Shown here piece by piece: positions 35,084-43,849 of a stretch of DNA of 61,489 nt. Origin of the DNA: Gammaproteobacteria bacterium (GTDB lineage Bacteria > Pseudomonadota > Gammaproteobacteria > Steroidobacterales > Woeseiaceae). The number at the start of each line of letters is the position of its first letter. The stretch's first letter is position 1. Under the pieces are notes generated by a model, which saw only the letters and a program-made list of their open reading frames with translations, was not told the origin of the DNA and did no database searches. Location: positions 1 through 61,489 of the forward strand of contig JAADHU010000045.1 of the NCBI GenBank assembly GCA_013151645.1. The letters are read 5' to 3'. A program made the translations under genes and the position numbers.

Positions 35084-35279
35084 TGCATCTTTCCCTGATT
35101 TTCCGACCCACCGGGGCTGTTCGGTCCCGGCGCGGCGGCACTTAAAGTATACAAATTCGCGGTTAACGAAGGATTTTGCGGCAATTCGTGACACAGAACA
35201 GTGACCCTGATCCGGTCTTCGCAAGACGCACGTCACAATTGTGGTGTTTCAGGCCCGGTTGCACCGTAACTGAGCGAAT

Positions 35280-36152
35280 TTAGCCATCTGCGCCCATGAG
35301 ACGCTGACGGGCCGCGGCGAACGCTTGCCTGTTTTCGTCGGATGGCGATGGGTACTCGAGATCGAGGCTGTCGAGCGCGGCCGTGATTGTCTCGGCAACC
35401 GTCGCTCGCATATACGGTTTGTTGTCCGCCGGGATCGCGTACCAGGGTGCCCAGGGCGTGGACGTGGCATTCAAGGCGTCTTCGTAGGCCCGCATGTAGT
35501 CGTCCCAGTGAGCACGTTCCGCGACATCGCCAGGCTCAAACTTCCAGTTCTTCTCCGGTTTGTCCAGTCGACGCAGAAAACGACGCTTCTGTTCTTCATG
35601 AGATACGTTTAACCAGAACTTGAGAATCACGGTTCCGTTACGGGCAAGGTGTTTTTCCTGATCGCAGATCGATTCAAAACGTTCGGTCCATATACCCTCG
35701 TTTATCGACGATGCCGGTAATTTCTGCTGTTGCAGTATCTCGGGGTGCACACGTACGATCAACACCTCTTCATACTGGCTGCGGTTAAAAATGCCGATGC
35801 GTCCGCGCTCCGGCATGCGCAGGCTGGTCCGCCACAGAAAATCGTGATCGAGTTCGTTGCGGCCCGGTTTCTTGAAACTGAACACCTGGCAGCCGGCCGG
35901 GTTGATGCCTTGCATCACGGCACGAATCGTACTGTCCTTGCCTGCCGCATCCATGGCCTGAAATATCAGCAGGAGCGAATGACGGTCGCTGGCTGCAAGA
36001 CGTTGCTGCAGCTCGTCCAGATTTTTAACCGCCGTTTTGAGTCGGCGCTTTGAGCCGATCGTTTTTCCCTTTGGTGGCTTGCTGCTGGTTTCCGCCACGC
36101 GGAAGCTGCCGTCATACGCTACCCGATGCAGCGTCGCTTGAGACGTAAACAT
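35280..36152 (-). CDS. PPK2-family polyphosphate kinase
   Basis: The protein is 290 aa. Walker A is LLLIFQAMDAAGKDSTIRAV, the lid region is NRSQYEEVLIVRVHPE, and RRFLRRLDKPEKNWKFEPGD and WAPWYAIPADNKPYMRATVA are PPK2 signatures. These enzymes use polyphosphate to phosphorylate nucleoside mono- or diphosphates; the subclass cannot be settled by eye. I start at ATG 36152, with GGCAGGAG upstream. The long frame to 36377 lies inside queG. queG ends 16 bp upstream, so the two are likely cotranscribed. Confidence 0.92.
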   Translation of the reverse strand: MFTSQATLHRVAYDGSFRVAETSSKPPKGKTIGSKRRLKTAVKNLDELQQRLAASDRHSLLLIFQAMDAAGKDSTIRAVMQGINPAGCQVFSFKKPGRNELDHDFLWRTSLRMPERGRIGIFNRSQYEEVLIVRVHPEILQQQKLPASSINEGIWTERFESICDQEKHLARNGTVILKFWLNVSHEEQKRRFLRRLDKPEKNWKFEPGDVAERAHWDDYMRAYEDALNATSTPWAPWYAIPADNKPYMRATVAETITAALDSLDLEYPSPSDENRQAFAAARQRLMGADG

Positions 36153-36168
36153 GGTTTTCTCCTGCCGT

Positions 36169-37248
36169 TTACCGGTTTTTCCGGTGTTGTTGTAGGGCCC
36201 ACTCGACATGTTCGCGTACGAGTTCAGAATCCGCGTTGCTGCGCTCTTGCAATGCTTGAATGACATCCGGACTGGTTCGCGCGTTACCCAGACCGACGGC
36301 AATGTTGCGTAACCATTGATGGTAGCCGATGCGTCGCATGGCACTGCCTTCGGTTCTCTTGAGCCAGGTGTCTTCATCCCAGCGAAACAGATCCGTCAGT
36401 TCTGATGAGTCGAGATTGTGCCGCGGAGCAAAATCGTCTTCGTCGCTTTGTACGGCAAATTTGTTCCACGGGCAAAAAATCTGGCAGTCATCGCATCCGT
36501 AAACACGGTTTCCGATCAGTGGTCGCAACGGCGCCGGAATCGATCCTTTGAGTTCGATGGTGAGATAGGAAATGCAACGTCTCGCGTCCAGTTCATAGGG
36601 CGCGACGATCGCATTCGTTGGACACACCTCAAGACAGGCAGTACAGCTGCCGCAATGTGCCGACGCCGATTCATCCGACGGTAATGCGAGGTCGGTGTAC
36701 AGCTCGCCCAGGAAAAACCACGAGCCCGCCTCTTTGTTGATTAGGTTCGTGTGTTTTCCTATCCACCCGAGTCCGGCTTTCTCGGCCAGTGGTTTTTCGA
36801 GAACCGGTGCGCTGTCGACGAATACGCGAAACCCGAGGGGTTGTGAAAGCTGCCCGATCTTACCGGCCAGTTTCTTCAGCCGCGAACGCAGGACCTTGTG
36901 ATAATCGCGTCCCAGTGCGTAGCGGGAGATGTACGCCTTGCTCGCATGATCGAGCAGGGTTTTCGCATCGTCCTGATTTTGTGGCAGGTAGTCCATGCGT
37001 ACGGAAATGACGCTGAGGGTGCCGGGTACCAGCAGTTCGGGCCGGCTGCGCTTCAGGCCGTGCCGGTGCATGTAATGCATGTCGCCGTGAAATTTTTTCC
37101 GCAGCCATTGTTGCAGGCGTTCTTCGGCCTGGTGCAGATCGATGTTGCTGAATCCGACCTGCTGGAAACCCAGTTCCGCGCCCCAGCGTCGTATGCGTTC
37201 GGCGACGGCGGGCGCGTTCAATTCGTGGTTTTGGACTACATCATTCAT
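36169..37248 (-). CDS. queG: Epoxyqueuosine reductase
   Basis: QueG performs the last step of queuosine synthesis, reducing epoxyqueuosine in tRNA with cobalamin and two 4Fe-4S clusters. The 359-aa protein has the cluster motifs CGSCTACLEVCP and YGCDDCQIFCPWN, and EKPLAEKAGLGWIGKHTN and CISYLTIELKG, all diagnostic. A C-terminal HEAT-like helical part follows. I start at ATG 37248. The gene is divergent from nnr with only 25 bp between start codons, so the promoters overlap. Confidence 0.96.
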   Translation of the reverse strand: MNDVVQNHELNAPAVAERIRRWGAELGFQQVGFSNIDLHQAEERLQQWLRKKFHGDMHYMHRHGLKRSRPELLVPGTLSVISVRMDYLPQNQDDAKTLLDHASKAYISRYALGRDYHKVLRSRLKKLAGKIGQLSQPLGFRVFVDSAPVLEKPLAEKAGLGWIGKHTNLINKEAGSWFFLGELYTDLALPSDESASAHCGSCTACLEVCPTNAIVAPYELDARRCISYLTIELKGSIPAPLRPLIGNRVYGCDDCQIFCPWNKFAVQSDEDDFAPRHNLDSSELTDLFRWDEDTWLKRTEGSAMRRIGYHQWLRNIAVGLGNARTSPDVIQALQERSNADSELVREHVEWALQQHRKNR

Positions 37249-37260
37249 ACGCCGTGCCAG

Positions 37261-37266
37261 TATAAT
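37261..37266 (+). promoter_or_regulatory. Perfect -10 element of nnr
   Basis: TATAAT lies 7 bp before the ATG of nnr. The expected start site is at or next to the first base of the coding region. No good -35 is seen at 16-18 bp. Confidence 0.5.
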
Positions 37267-37273
37267 CGGCTGC

Positions 37274-38764
37274 ATGGGAAAAGACTCAGCCAGCATCCTG
37301 CCGCAAGCCATTTATTCCGTCGCGCGCGTTGGTGACATCGATCGTGCCGCAATGGATGCCGGCATCAGTGGCTATGTCCTGATGAAACGCGCGGCCCGGG
37401 CCGCACTGGTGGAAGCGGTGGAGCGGTTTCCCGAGGCGCGTCGCTGGCAGATTATTTGCGGTGGCGGCAATAACGCCGGAGATGGCTACGTGCTCGCGCG
37501 AATTGCCGCGGAGCAGGACATCGCTGTCTCGGTTTTGTCGCTGGTATCGCCGGATTCACTGGCCGGCGATGCAGCAACCGCGTATGAGGATTTTCTGGCG
37601 ATGGACGGACACGTCGCGCCGTGGCAGGGCGAGCTTGATCGTGAAGCGAATCTGCTGGTTGACAGCTTGCTGGGCAGCGGACTCGTGCGCGCGGTTGAAG
37701 GGACATTTGCCGACGCGGTCAAGGCGATGAACGAACACAGCGCGCCGGTCTGTGCGCTGGACATTCCGACCGGCATCAACGGGGACTCGGGTGCCGTGAT
37801 GGGCGTGGCCGTGCGTGCTCGTCTGACCGTGACGTTCGTGGGTTTGAAAGGCGGTCTTTTTCTGGGCGAGGGAGCGGACCACGTGGGCGAGTTGCGTTTT
37901 GCCGATCTGGATATTCCGGCGGAGTGTCGAGCGGGTATCGGCGCCGATCTGCGGCGCATCAACTCGACGCTGTTGCGACAGGCTCTGCCGCCGCGCGCGC
38001 GCGATGCCCACAAAGGCGATTTCGGCCATGTTCTGCTGGTGGGTGGCGGACCGGCTATGTCCGGCGCTATTGGTCTGGCGGGGGAGGCCGCGTTACGGGC
38101 CGGCGCCGGTCGCGTCAGCATCGTGACCCACCCGTCGCATGCCGCGAACATTACGGCCGGCAGGGCGGAGCTCATGTGTCATGGAATCGAGAATCCACAG
38201 GATCTCGACCGCCTGCTCGCGGATGCAAGCGTGGTCGCATTGGGTCCGGGGCTGGGGCGCAGCGACTGGGCTGTCGGTTTGTTCGAGGCGCTGGTCGATT
38301 GTCCGTTGCCGTTGGTTCTCGATGCCGATGCCCTGAATCTGCTGGCCGGGCGCCAGCAACGCCGGCAGGACTGGATTCTGACGCCGCACCCGGGCGAGGC
38401 GGCCCGCCTGCTGGGGGCAACCAGTGCTGTCATCCAGGCAGATCGTCGCGCGGCGCTCGAAAAACTCGCGGCTCGCTACGGTGGCAACATTGTCCTGAAA
38501 GGTGCGGGGACGTTGATATCGGCCGGCAACGACCCCGCCTGGCTCTGCACGGCCGGCAATCCGGGCATGGCGGCGGCGGGTATGGGCGATGTGCTCACCG
38601 GAATCATCGCCGCTTTGTGGGCGCAAGGACTCAGCCAGGTGGCCGCGGCGGCGCTGGGCGTGGAGATACACGCGAGAGCGGGTGATGCGGCCGCGCTGTC
38701 CGGTGAGCGGGGCATGCTGGCGAGTGATTTGTTTCAGGAATTGCGGGCTTGCGTGAACCCGTGA
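37274..38764 (+). CDS. nnr: Bifunctional NAD(P)H-hydrate epimerase / ADP-dependent dehydratase
   Basis: This enzyme repairs hydrated NAD(P)H. The 496-aa fusion has a YjeF_N epimerase domain (about 1-215; GGGNNAGDGYVLARIA, SLLGSGLVRAV, ALDIPTGINGDSG) and a ribokinase-like dehydratase domain (about 230-490; HKGDFGHVLLVGGG, LDADALNLL, TPHPGEAARLLG, NPGMAAAGMGDVLTGIIAAL with the catalytic Asp of GMGD). I start at ATG 37274; the longer frame is antisense to queG. The stop overlaps the tsaE start (GTGA). Confidence 0.96.
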   Translation: MGKDSASILPQAIYSVARVGDIDRAAMDAGISGYVLMKRAARAALVEAVERFPEARRWQIICGGGNNAGDGYVLARIAAEQDIAVSVLSLVSPDSLAGDAATAYEDFLAMDGHVAPWQGELDREANLLVDSLLGSGLVRAVEGTFADAVKAMNEHSAPVCALDIPTGINGDSGAVMGVAVRARLTVTFVGLKGGLFLGEGADHVGELRFADLDIPAECRAGIGADLRRINSTLLRQALPPRARDAHKGDFGHVLLVGGGPAMSGAIGLAGEAALRAGAGRVSIVTHPSHAANITAGRAELMCHGIENPQDLDRLLADASVVALGPGLGRSDWAVGLFEALVDCPLPLVLDADALNLLAGRQQRRQDWILTPHPGEAARLLGATSAVIQADRRAALEKLAARYGGNIVLKGAGTLISAGNDPAWLCTAGNPGMAAAGMGDVLTGIIAALWAQGLSQVAAAALGVEIHARAGDAAALSGERGMLASDLFQELRACVNP

Positions 38765-39246
38765 ATGGCCGCCTGGAACTGGCGGACGAGCAGGCGACGA
38801 GCGATCTCGGCGTCGCGATCGCCGCGGCGTTGCCTGAGGATTTCGCCGGCTGGGGCATTCTGCTGCGCGGTGATCTGGGTGCTGGCAAGTCCACGCTTGC
38901 ACGCGCCATGTTGCGGTCGCTCGGCCACCAGGGCCGCATACCAAGCCCGACCTACACGCTGGTCGAGCCGTACCAATTTCCGCGAGGGTCCGTCTATCAT
39001 ATTGATTTATATCGAATCGCGGGCGCCGAAGAGCTGGAATTCCTGGGCTGGTCCGATTTGAGCGATGGCCTCAAACTCATCGAATGGCCTGAGCGTGTCA
39101 CCTTCCTGGAACGCGAGGCCGACCTGCTGGTGCAACTCGGCTATCGCGGAACGGGCCGCGGCGCTGAAGTTTCTGCGCTTAGCGAGCGCGGCACGGCGCT
39201 GCTCACCCGGATGTCTGCGGGCACTCGCAATCCTGTAACATCTTAA
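38761..39246 (+). CDS. tsaE: tRNA t6A modification ATPase TsaE
   Basis: TsaE is the ATPase partner of TsaB/TsaD in N6-threonylcarbamoyladenosine synthesis at A37 of ANN-decoding tRNAs. The 161-aa protein has Walker A RGDLGAGKSTLARAML, SPTYTLVEPY, the Walker-B-like HIDLYRI and LIEWPERV. I start at GTG 38761, which overlaps the nnr stop and aligns with E. coli (MNGRLELADEQAT vs MNRVIPLPDEQAT). A TTG at 38749 has a better-spaced AGGAA and remains possible. Confidence 0.95.
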   Translation: MNGRLELADEQATSDLGVAIAAALPEDFAGWGILLRGDLGAGKSTLARAMLRSLGHQGRIPSPTYTLVEPYQFPRGSVYHIDLYRIAGAEELEFLGWSDLSDGLKLIEWPERVTFLEREADLLVQLGYRGTGRGAEVSALSERGTALLTRMSAGTRNPVTS

Positions 39247-39284
39247 GTAAGTTCCGTATCTATATAATATTGAACAAGAAAAAC

Positions 39285-39312
39285 TTGGTTTTTTGCGTGA
39301 GATTTGTATACT
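39285..39312 (+). promoter_or_regulatory. Candidate promoter of the amidase-mutL-miaA run
   Basis: TTGGTT (39285-39290) and TATACT (39307-39312) are 16 bp apart in a markedly AT-rich 108-bp gap between tsaE and the amidase gene. Start codon 39355 is about 36 bp beyond the predicted start site. Confidence 0.5.
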
Positions 39313-39354
39313 GACCCGACATAATACTGTCGACTATCTGGGGTCCCTCCGCGA

Positions 39355-40674
39355 ATGCTTCGGACACGCATCATCCTCGCATCGATTCTCCTGACGATGC
39401 CGCCGCTACTGCAAGCGGCGACCGTCGAGAATATAAGGCTCTGGTCGGAAAACGGCCGGACTCGCGTTGTGCTCGATCTCAGTGAATCGTCAGAACACAC
39501 AATTTTCACCATGCGCGGACCGGATCGTCTCGTGGTAGACCTCAAGAATGCCCGCTTGGGCGCCGGACTGCGGAAAATGCCCGCGGGCACCGGCCTGATC
39601 AAGGGTATTCGCACGGGCGTACGGGCAAACGGACAGCTGCGGGTGGTTCTGGACCTGAATCAGGCCGTCCGCTCGCGCAGTTTCAAAGCGGGTGCCAACG
39701 ACCAGTTCGGTGATCGCCTGGTGTTGGACCTGTACCGTGAGGGGAGTCGGCAGCCGGTCAAGCGGGCATCCGAAGAATACGTTCGCGGGCGCGATATCGT
39801 CGTCGTCGTGGATCCCGGTCACGGCGGTCGCGATCCTGGCGCGATTGGTCGAGGCAAGACCCGGGAGAAGGACGTGGCACTGGCTGTAAGCCGCAAACTG
39901 GCGAATCGAATTAATCGGGAGCCGGGCATGCGGGCCATCCTCGCGCGCAACAGCGATGTACTGGTCGATCATCGTGATCGGATGGAGATTGCGCGCCGCA
40001 ACAAGGCGGATTTGTTCGTCTCAATTCATGCGGATGCGGTTGATGATCGACGTGCGAAGGGCGCATCGGTGTACGCGTTGTCGCTCAAAGGGGCGAGCGA
40101 TGAGGCTGGCAGACGGCTGGCACAGCGCGAAAACGCGTCGAGTCGGGTGGGCGATGTCACCTTGGGCGACAAGGATGTGGTCTTGGCGTCGGTTTTGCTG
40201 GATCTGTCGCAAAACGCAGCCCTCGGGGCGAGCCTGGATGTCGGTTCCGCCGTTATCAGTGAATTGGCAAGAATGGGCCCGGTACATCGACGCACCGTTC
40301 AGCAGGCGGGCTTCCTCGTACTCAAGTCACCGGACGTGCCCTCTATCCTGGTGGAGATGGCCTATATTTCGAATCCGGCGGAGGAAAAGAAACTCCGTAA
40401 TCAGGCACATCAGGGCAAGCTTTCGGAGGCGATATTTGCGGGCATTCGCAGGCATTTTTATGCGAACCCCCCGCCCGAGACACGAATTGCGCTCAATCTG
40501 CGCAAGAACCCGAGCGGCCAGGTGCGCTATGTCATCGCCAGCGGCGACACGCTAAGTGAAATTGCGGCGCGTTATGCCGTCAGCATGTCGGCTATCCGCT
40601 CGGCAAACAACATGTCCGGCAACCAGGTTCGCATTGGACAGACGCTGAGAATCCCGGTCTTCGCGGGAACCTGA
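39355..40674 (+). CDS. N-acetylmuramoyl-L-alanine amidase (AmiB/AmiC type)
   Basis: The protein is 439 aa. A signal peptide (about 1-21) precedes an AMIN domain (targeting to the septal envelope, about 25-130), an amidase_3 domain (zinc ligands in VVVDPGHGGRDPGAIG, REKDVALAVS and FVSIHADAVDD, with Glu in VPSILVEMAYISN), and a C-terminal LysM repeat (YVIASGDTLSEIAARYAVSM). It cuts the amide bond between MurNAc and stem peptide during cell separation, normally activated by EnvC/NlpD. The order tsaE-amiB-mutL-miaA-hfq is conserved in gammaproteobacteria. Confidence 0.94.
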   Translation: MLRTRIILASILLTMPPLLQAATVENIRLWSENGRTRVVLDLSESSEHTIFTMRGPDRLVVDLKNARLGAGLRKMPAGTGLIKGIRTGVRANGQLRVVLDLNQAVRSRSFKAGANDQFGDRLVLDLYREGSRQPVKRASEEYVRGRDIVVVVDPGHGGRDPGAIGRGKTREKDVALAVSRKLANRINREPGMRAILARNSDVLVDHRDRMEIARRNKADLFVSIHADAVDDRRAKGASVYALSLKGASDEAGRRLAQRENASSRVGDVTLGDKDVVLASVLLDLSQNAALGASLDVGSAVISELARMGPVHRRTVQQAGFLVLKSPDVPSILVEMAYISNPAEEKKLRNQAHQGKLSEAIFAGIRRHFYANPPPETRIALNLRKNPSGQVRYVIASGDTLSEIAARYAVSMSAIRSANNMSGNQVRIGQTLRIPVFAGT

Positions 40675-40744
40675 TTGCCGCTCGAGCGCCAGTTGTGACC
40701 ATCGGCGGCTACACATTCGTGCGAGCATTTGAAAGAATGCGCAC

Positions 40745-42502
40745 ATGCCGATCCTGCAGCTCCCCAATCACCTGATTAATCAAATCGCGGCCGGCGAGGT
40801 CGTTGAGCGCCCGGCATCGGTGGTGAAGGAACTGGTCGAGAACAGCCTCGACGCCGGTGCGCAGTCAATATCGATCGACATCGTCGCGGCCGGGCAAAAA
40901 TTGATTCGTGTTCGCGACGACGGCGGCGGCATACCGAAGGATGAAATGCCGCTGGCACTATCACGCCATGCCACCAGCAAAATCACCAGTCTCGATGATC
41001 TTGAGGCCGTCGTATCGCTGGGTTTTCGCGGTGAGGCACTGCCCAGCATCGCGTCGGTATCGCGGCTGACGCTCACCGCGCGAACGGTTGATGCGGATTC
41101 CGCCTGGCAGCTCGAAGTTGTCGATGGCGTGCTCGGCGATTTGTGTCCAGCGGCCCACCCAATCGGCTGCACGGTTGAAATTCACGACCTGTTCTTTAAT
41201 ACGCCTGCGCGGCGCAAGTTTCTGCGCACGGAACGCACGGAATTCGGACACATTGATAAATGGCTGCGCCGCCTGGCGCTGGCGCGAGCCGATGTTGCGT
41301 TTTCGGTGAGCCACAATGGCCGTAGCGTGATGGAACTTGCCGCCGCAAAAGATCAGCACGCGCGTCTCGAGCGTATTGGCAAGATCTGTGGCGAGGCGCT
41401 GGCGTCACAGGCGGTATACCTTGAACGGGAAACGCAAGGCGTTGCTTTGTCGGGGTGGATCGGCCTGCCGACCTTCAATCGCAGCCAGCCCGACCTGCAA
41501 TTCTGGTTCGTTAATGGTCGCAGCATCACCGACAGGACCTTGTCTCATGCCGTACGCCACGCTTTTCGGGATGTCCTGTTTCACGGCCGTTATCCGGCAT
41601 ACGTCCTGCATCTCACAATGGACCCGGCCAGCGTTGATGCGAATGCGCACCCGGCCAAGCACGAGATACGCTTCCGGGAAGGTCGACGCGTCCACGGCAT
41701 TGTCTCGCAAGCCGTCGAGTTCGCGTTGCAGGATACCAAGCCCGGCGGGCACGACATCAACCCGGTGCCCGGCGCGGCACTTGAGCGAAAGATATTTCGC
41801 CAGTCTTCGATGCCGCTGTCCCGGCACGGTGGCGGCGCTTCGGTCCGCGAGGCGTTAACGGCTTACCGGACGCTGGCCGGGAATGAACGGCCGCGAGCGA
41901 ACGAAGAAGCCCAAGCGTATCCGCCGCTGGGCCTCGCGATAGCACAACTGGGCGGCGTGTACATTCTTGCCGAGAATACCGATGGCCTGATCGTCGTGGA
42001 CATGCATGCGGCCCACGAACGTATCACTTACGAGAAGCTGAAGATTGCCTTCGACCGGGAAGATGTCGTCAGCCAGCCGTTGCTGGTGCCGGTTTCAATC
42101 GCGGTATCGGACAAGGAGGCTGCATTGGCAGAGAGTGCCTCGCCGGTTTTTTCGCGCCTGGGTTTAAGTATCGATCGAAACGGCCCGACCAGCCTGGTTA
42201 TTCGCGAAATCCCGGCACTGTTGAAGCAAGCGGATGCAGAGTCGCTGGTTCGTGATGTGTTATCGGACCTTGCGCTTGACGGTCGGAGCCATCGTATTGA
42301 GCAATCCAGTCATGAAATCCTCTCCACGATGGCCTGTCACCATTCGATTCGAGCCAATCGTTCGTTGACGATTGCGGAGATGAACGCGTTGTTGCGTGAA
42401 ATGGAGGTGACCGACCGGGCCGATCAGTGCAATCACGGTCGCCCGACGTGGACGGCCATCAGCATGACGGATTTTGATCGCCTGTTTCTGCGCGGGCAGT
42501 AG
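40745..42502 (+). CDS. mutL: DNA mismatch repair protein MutL
   Basis: The protein is 585 aa. The GHKL ATPase domain shows LPNHLINQIAAGEVVERPAS, ENSLDAGAQ, RDDGGGI, SRHATSKI and GFRGEALPSIASVSRL. A linker (about 335-390) leads to the C-terminal dimerisation domain with VDMHAAHERITYEKLK and ACHHSIRANRSLT, ending QCNHGRPTW. The DQHA(X)2E(X)4E endonuclease motif is not seen at the usual place (MHAAHERITYE is the nearest text), consistent with MutH-dependent or non-nuclease MutLs, but this needs alignment. It is followed directly by miaA. Confidence 0.97.
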   Translation: MPILQLPNHLINQIAAGEVVERPASVVKELVENSLDAGAQSISIDIVAAGQKLIRVRDDGGGIPKDEMPLALSRHATSKITSLDDLEAVVSLGFRGEALPSIASVSRLTLTARTVDADSAWQLEVVDGVLGDLCPAAHPIGCTVEIHDLFFNTPARRKFLRTERTEFGHIDKWLRRLALARADVAFSVSHNGRSVMELAAAKDQHARLERIGKICGEALASQAVYLERETQGVALSGWIGLPTFNRSQPDLQFWFVNGRSITDRTLSHAVRHAFRDVLFHGRYPAYVLHLTMDPASVDANAHPAKHEIRFREGRRVHGIVSQAVEFALQDTKPGGHDINPVPGAALERKIFRQSSMPLSRHGGGASVREALTAYRTLAGNERPRANEEAQAYPPLGLAIAQLGGVYILAENTDGLIVVDMHAAHERITYEKLKIAFDREDVVSQPLLVPVSIAVSDKEAALAESASPVFSRLGLSIDRNGPTSLVIREIPALLKQADAESLVRDVLSDLALDGRSHRIEQSSHEILSTMACHHSIRANRSLTIAEMNALLREMEVTDRADQCNHGRPTWTAISMTDFDRLFLRGQ

Positions 42503-43470
42503 TGCGGATGGAGAAACTGCCGGTCGTCTGCCTGATGGGACCCACTGCATCGGGTAAAACCGACGTTGCCGTTCAACTGCTGGAGCGTTTTCCGTTTGAT
42601 ATCGTCAGTGTCGATTCCGCGCTGGTTTATCGGGGCATGGACATTGGTACCGCGAAACCGGATGCGAAGGTGCTCGAACGGGCGCCGCACCGACTGATCG
42701 ACATACGCGATCCGGAGGATGCGTATTCTGCAGGCGCATTCGTGCGCGACGCCCGGGCTGCGATCGCCGCGATTCACGCCAGTGGACGTGTGCCGTTACT
42801 GGTTGGCGGCACAATGTTGTACTTTCGCGCCCTGATCGACGGCATTGCGGAGCTGCCGGCCGCGAACGCAGGGACGCGGGCCGAAATCGATGCCGAGGCA
42901 CAGGAAGTCGGCTGGACGGCGATGCATACGGCGCTGGCTGAGATCGATCCGCAGGCTGCGGCGCGTATTGGTGCGAACGACCGGCAACGAATCCAGCGCG
43001 CGCTGGAAGTTTTTCGCCTCAGTGGCCGGAGTCTCTCTGACTGGCACGCAGAGGCTTCGGCGGCGCAGCCGACGTTCGACTTTATCAAGTTTGCGTTGCT
43101 CCCCGCTTCGCGTGCCGAGCTTCATCGGCGCATTAACGAGCGGTTCCTGCTCATGTTGCAGCAAGGTTTCGTGGGCGAGGTCGTCGGCCTGCGCGAAAGA
43201 GCGGGGCTCGGGGCTGACAGTCCGTCCATGCGCGCGGTTGGCTACCGGCAAATATGGGCTCATCTGGACGGCGGCGATGACCTGGCCGAAGCGACGAGCA
43301 AAGCTCAGGCGGCATCCCGGCAACTGGCGAAACGGCAACTCACCTGGTTGCGAAGCGAAACGGAACTAAATTCCGTGGACCCCCTTGAAGACGGCGTAAC
43401 CGAAACCATATCGTCGGTTCTGGTGACGAAATGGAACCAACATGGCGTATATGGTCTTACTGGCCTGTGA
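42502..43470 (+). CDS. miaA: tRNA dimethylallyltransferase
   Basis: MiaA attaches dimethylallyl to A37 of UNN-decoding tRNAs. The 322-aa protein has P-loop MGPTASGKTDVAVQL, SVDSALVYRGMDIGTAKP (catalytic Asp), DPEDAYSAGAFVRDA, VGGTMLYFRAL and NDRQRIQRALEVF. The start is GTG 42502, overlapping the mutL stop by one base; ATG 42508 is two codons downstream and equally possible. hfq begins 104 bp after the stop. miaA promoters often drive hfq in this neighbourhood. Confidence 0.96.
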   Translation: MRMEKLPVVCLMGPTASGKTDVAVQLLERFPFDIVSVDSALVYRGMDIGTAKPDAKVLERAPHRLIDIRDPEDAYSAGAFVRDARAAIAAIHASGRVPLLVGGTMLYFRALIDGIAELPAANAGTRAEIDAEAQEVGWTAMHTALAEIDPQAAARIGANDRQRIQRALEVFRLSGRSLSDWHAEASAAQPTFDFIKFALLPASRAELHRRINERFLLMLQQGFVGEVVGLRERAGLGADSPSMRAVGYRQIWAHLDGGDDLAEATSKAQAASRQLAKRQLTWLRSETELNSVDPLEDGVTETISSVLVTKWNQHGVYGLTGL

Positions 43471-43574
43471 TAGAATTTCCACTCGCTTTGGAGCGGCCAT
43501 GATCAACGGGCAGCCGGCGCCACCGGTACAGCATGGTCCAATAATAAGTACGTACAAGAATAAGGAGACCCGAT

Positions 43575-43823
43575 ATGGCTAAAGGGCAAACATTGCAGGA
43601 TCCGTTCCTGAACCTGTTGCGTAAGGAAAAAGTTCCGGTGTCCATTTACCTGGTGAATGGCATCAAGTTGCAGGGGCAGGTTGACTCGTTTGACCAATTC
43701 GTTGTCTTGTTGAAAAACAGCGTCAATCAGATGGTCTATAAACATGCCATTTCAACCATCGTACCGGCGCGCAATATACGTTTGCCGATGCCGGACGACG
43801 ATTCCGGAGAATCTGACGACTAA
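43575..43823 (+). CDS. hfq: RNA chaperone Hfq
   Basis: This hexameric Sm-like protein pairs small RNAs with mRNAs. The 82-aa protein has Sm1 ([20 protein letters not shown], then [20 protein letters not shown]) and Sm2 ([14 protein letters not shown]) and a short acidic tail ([10 protein letters not shown]). Proximal-face residues Q8, K56-H57 equivalents and the distal-face pattern are intact. A strong AAGGAGA lies 6 bp before ATG 43575. The 104-bp gap after miaA may hold an hfq promoter. hflX follows 26 bp later. Confidence 0.98.
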   Translation: MAKGQTLQDPFLNLLRKEKVPVSIYLVNGIKLQGQVDSFDQFVVLLKNSVNQMVYKHAISTIVPARNIRLPMPDDDSGESDD

Positions 43824-43849
43824 GCAGCCACGGGTTCTGGAGGTCGTAT

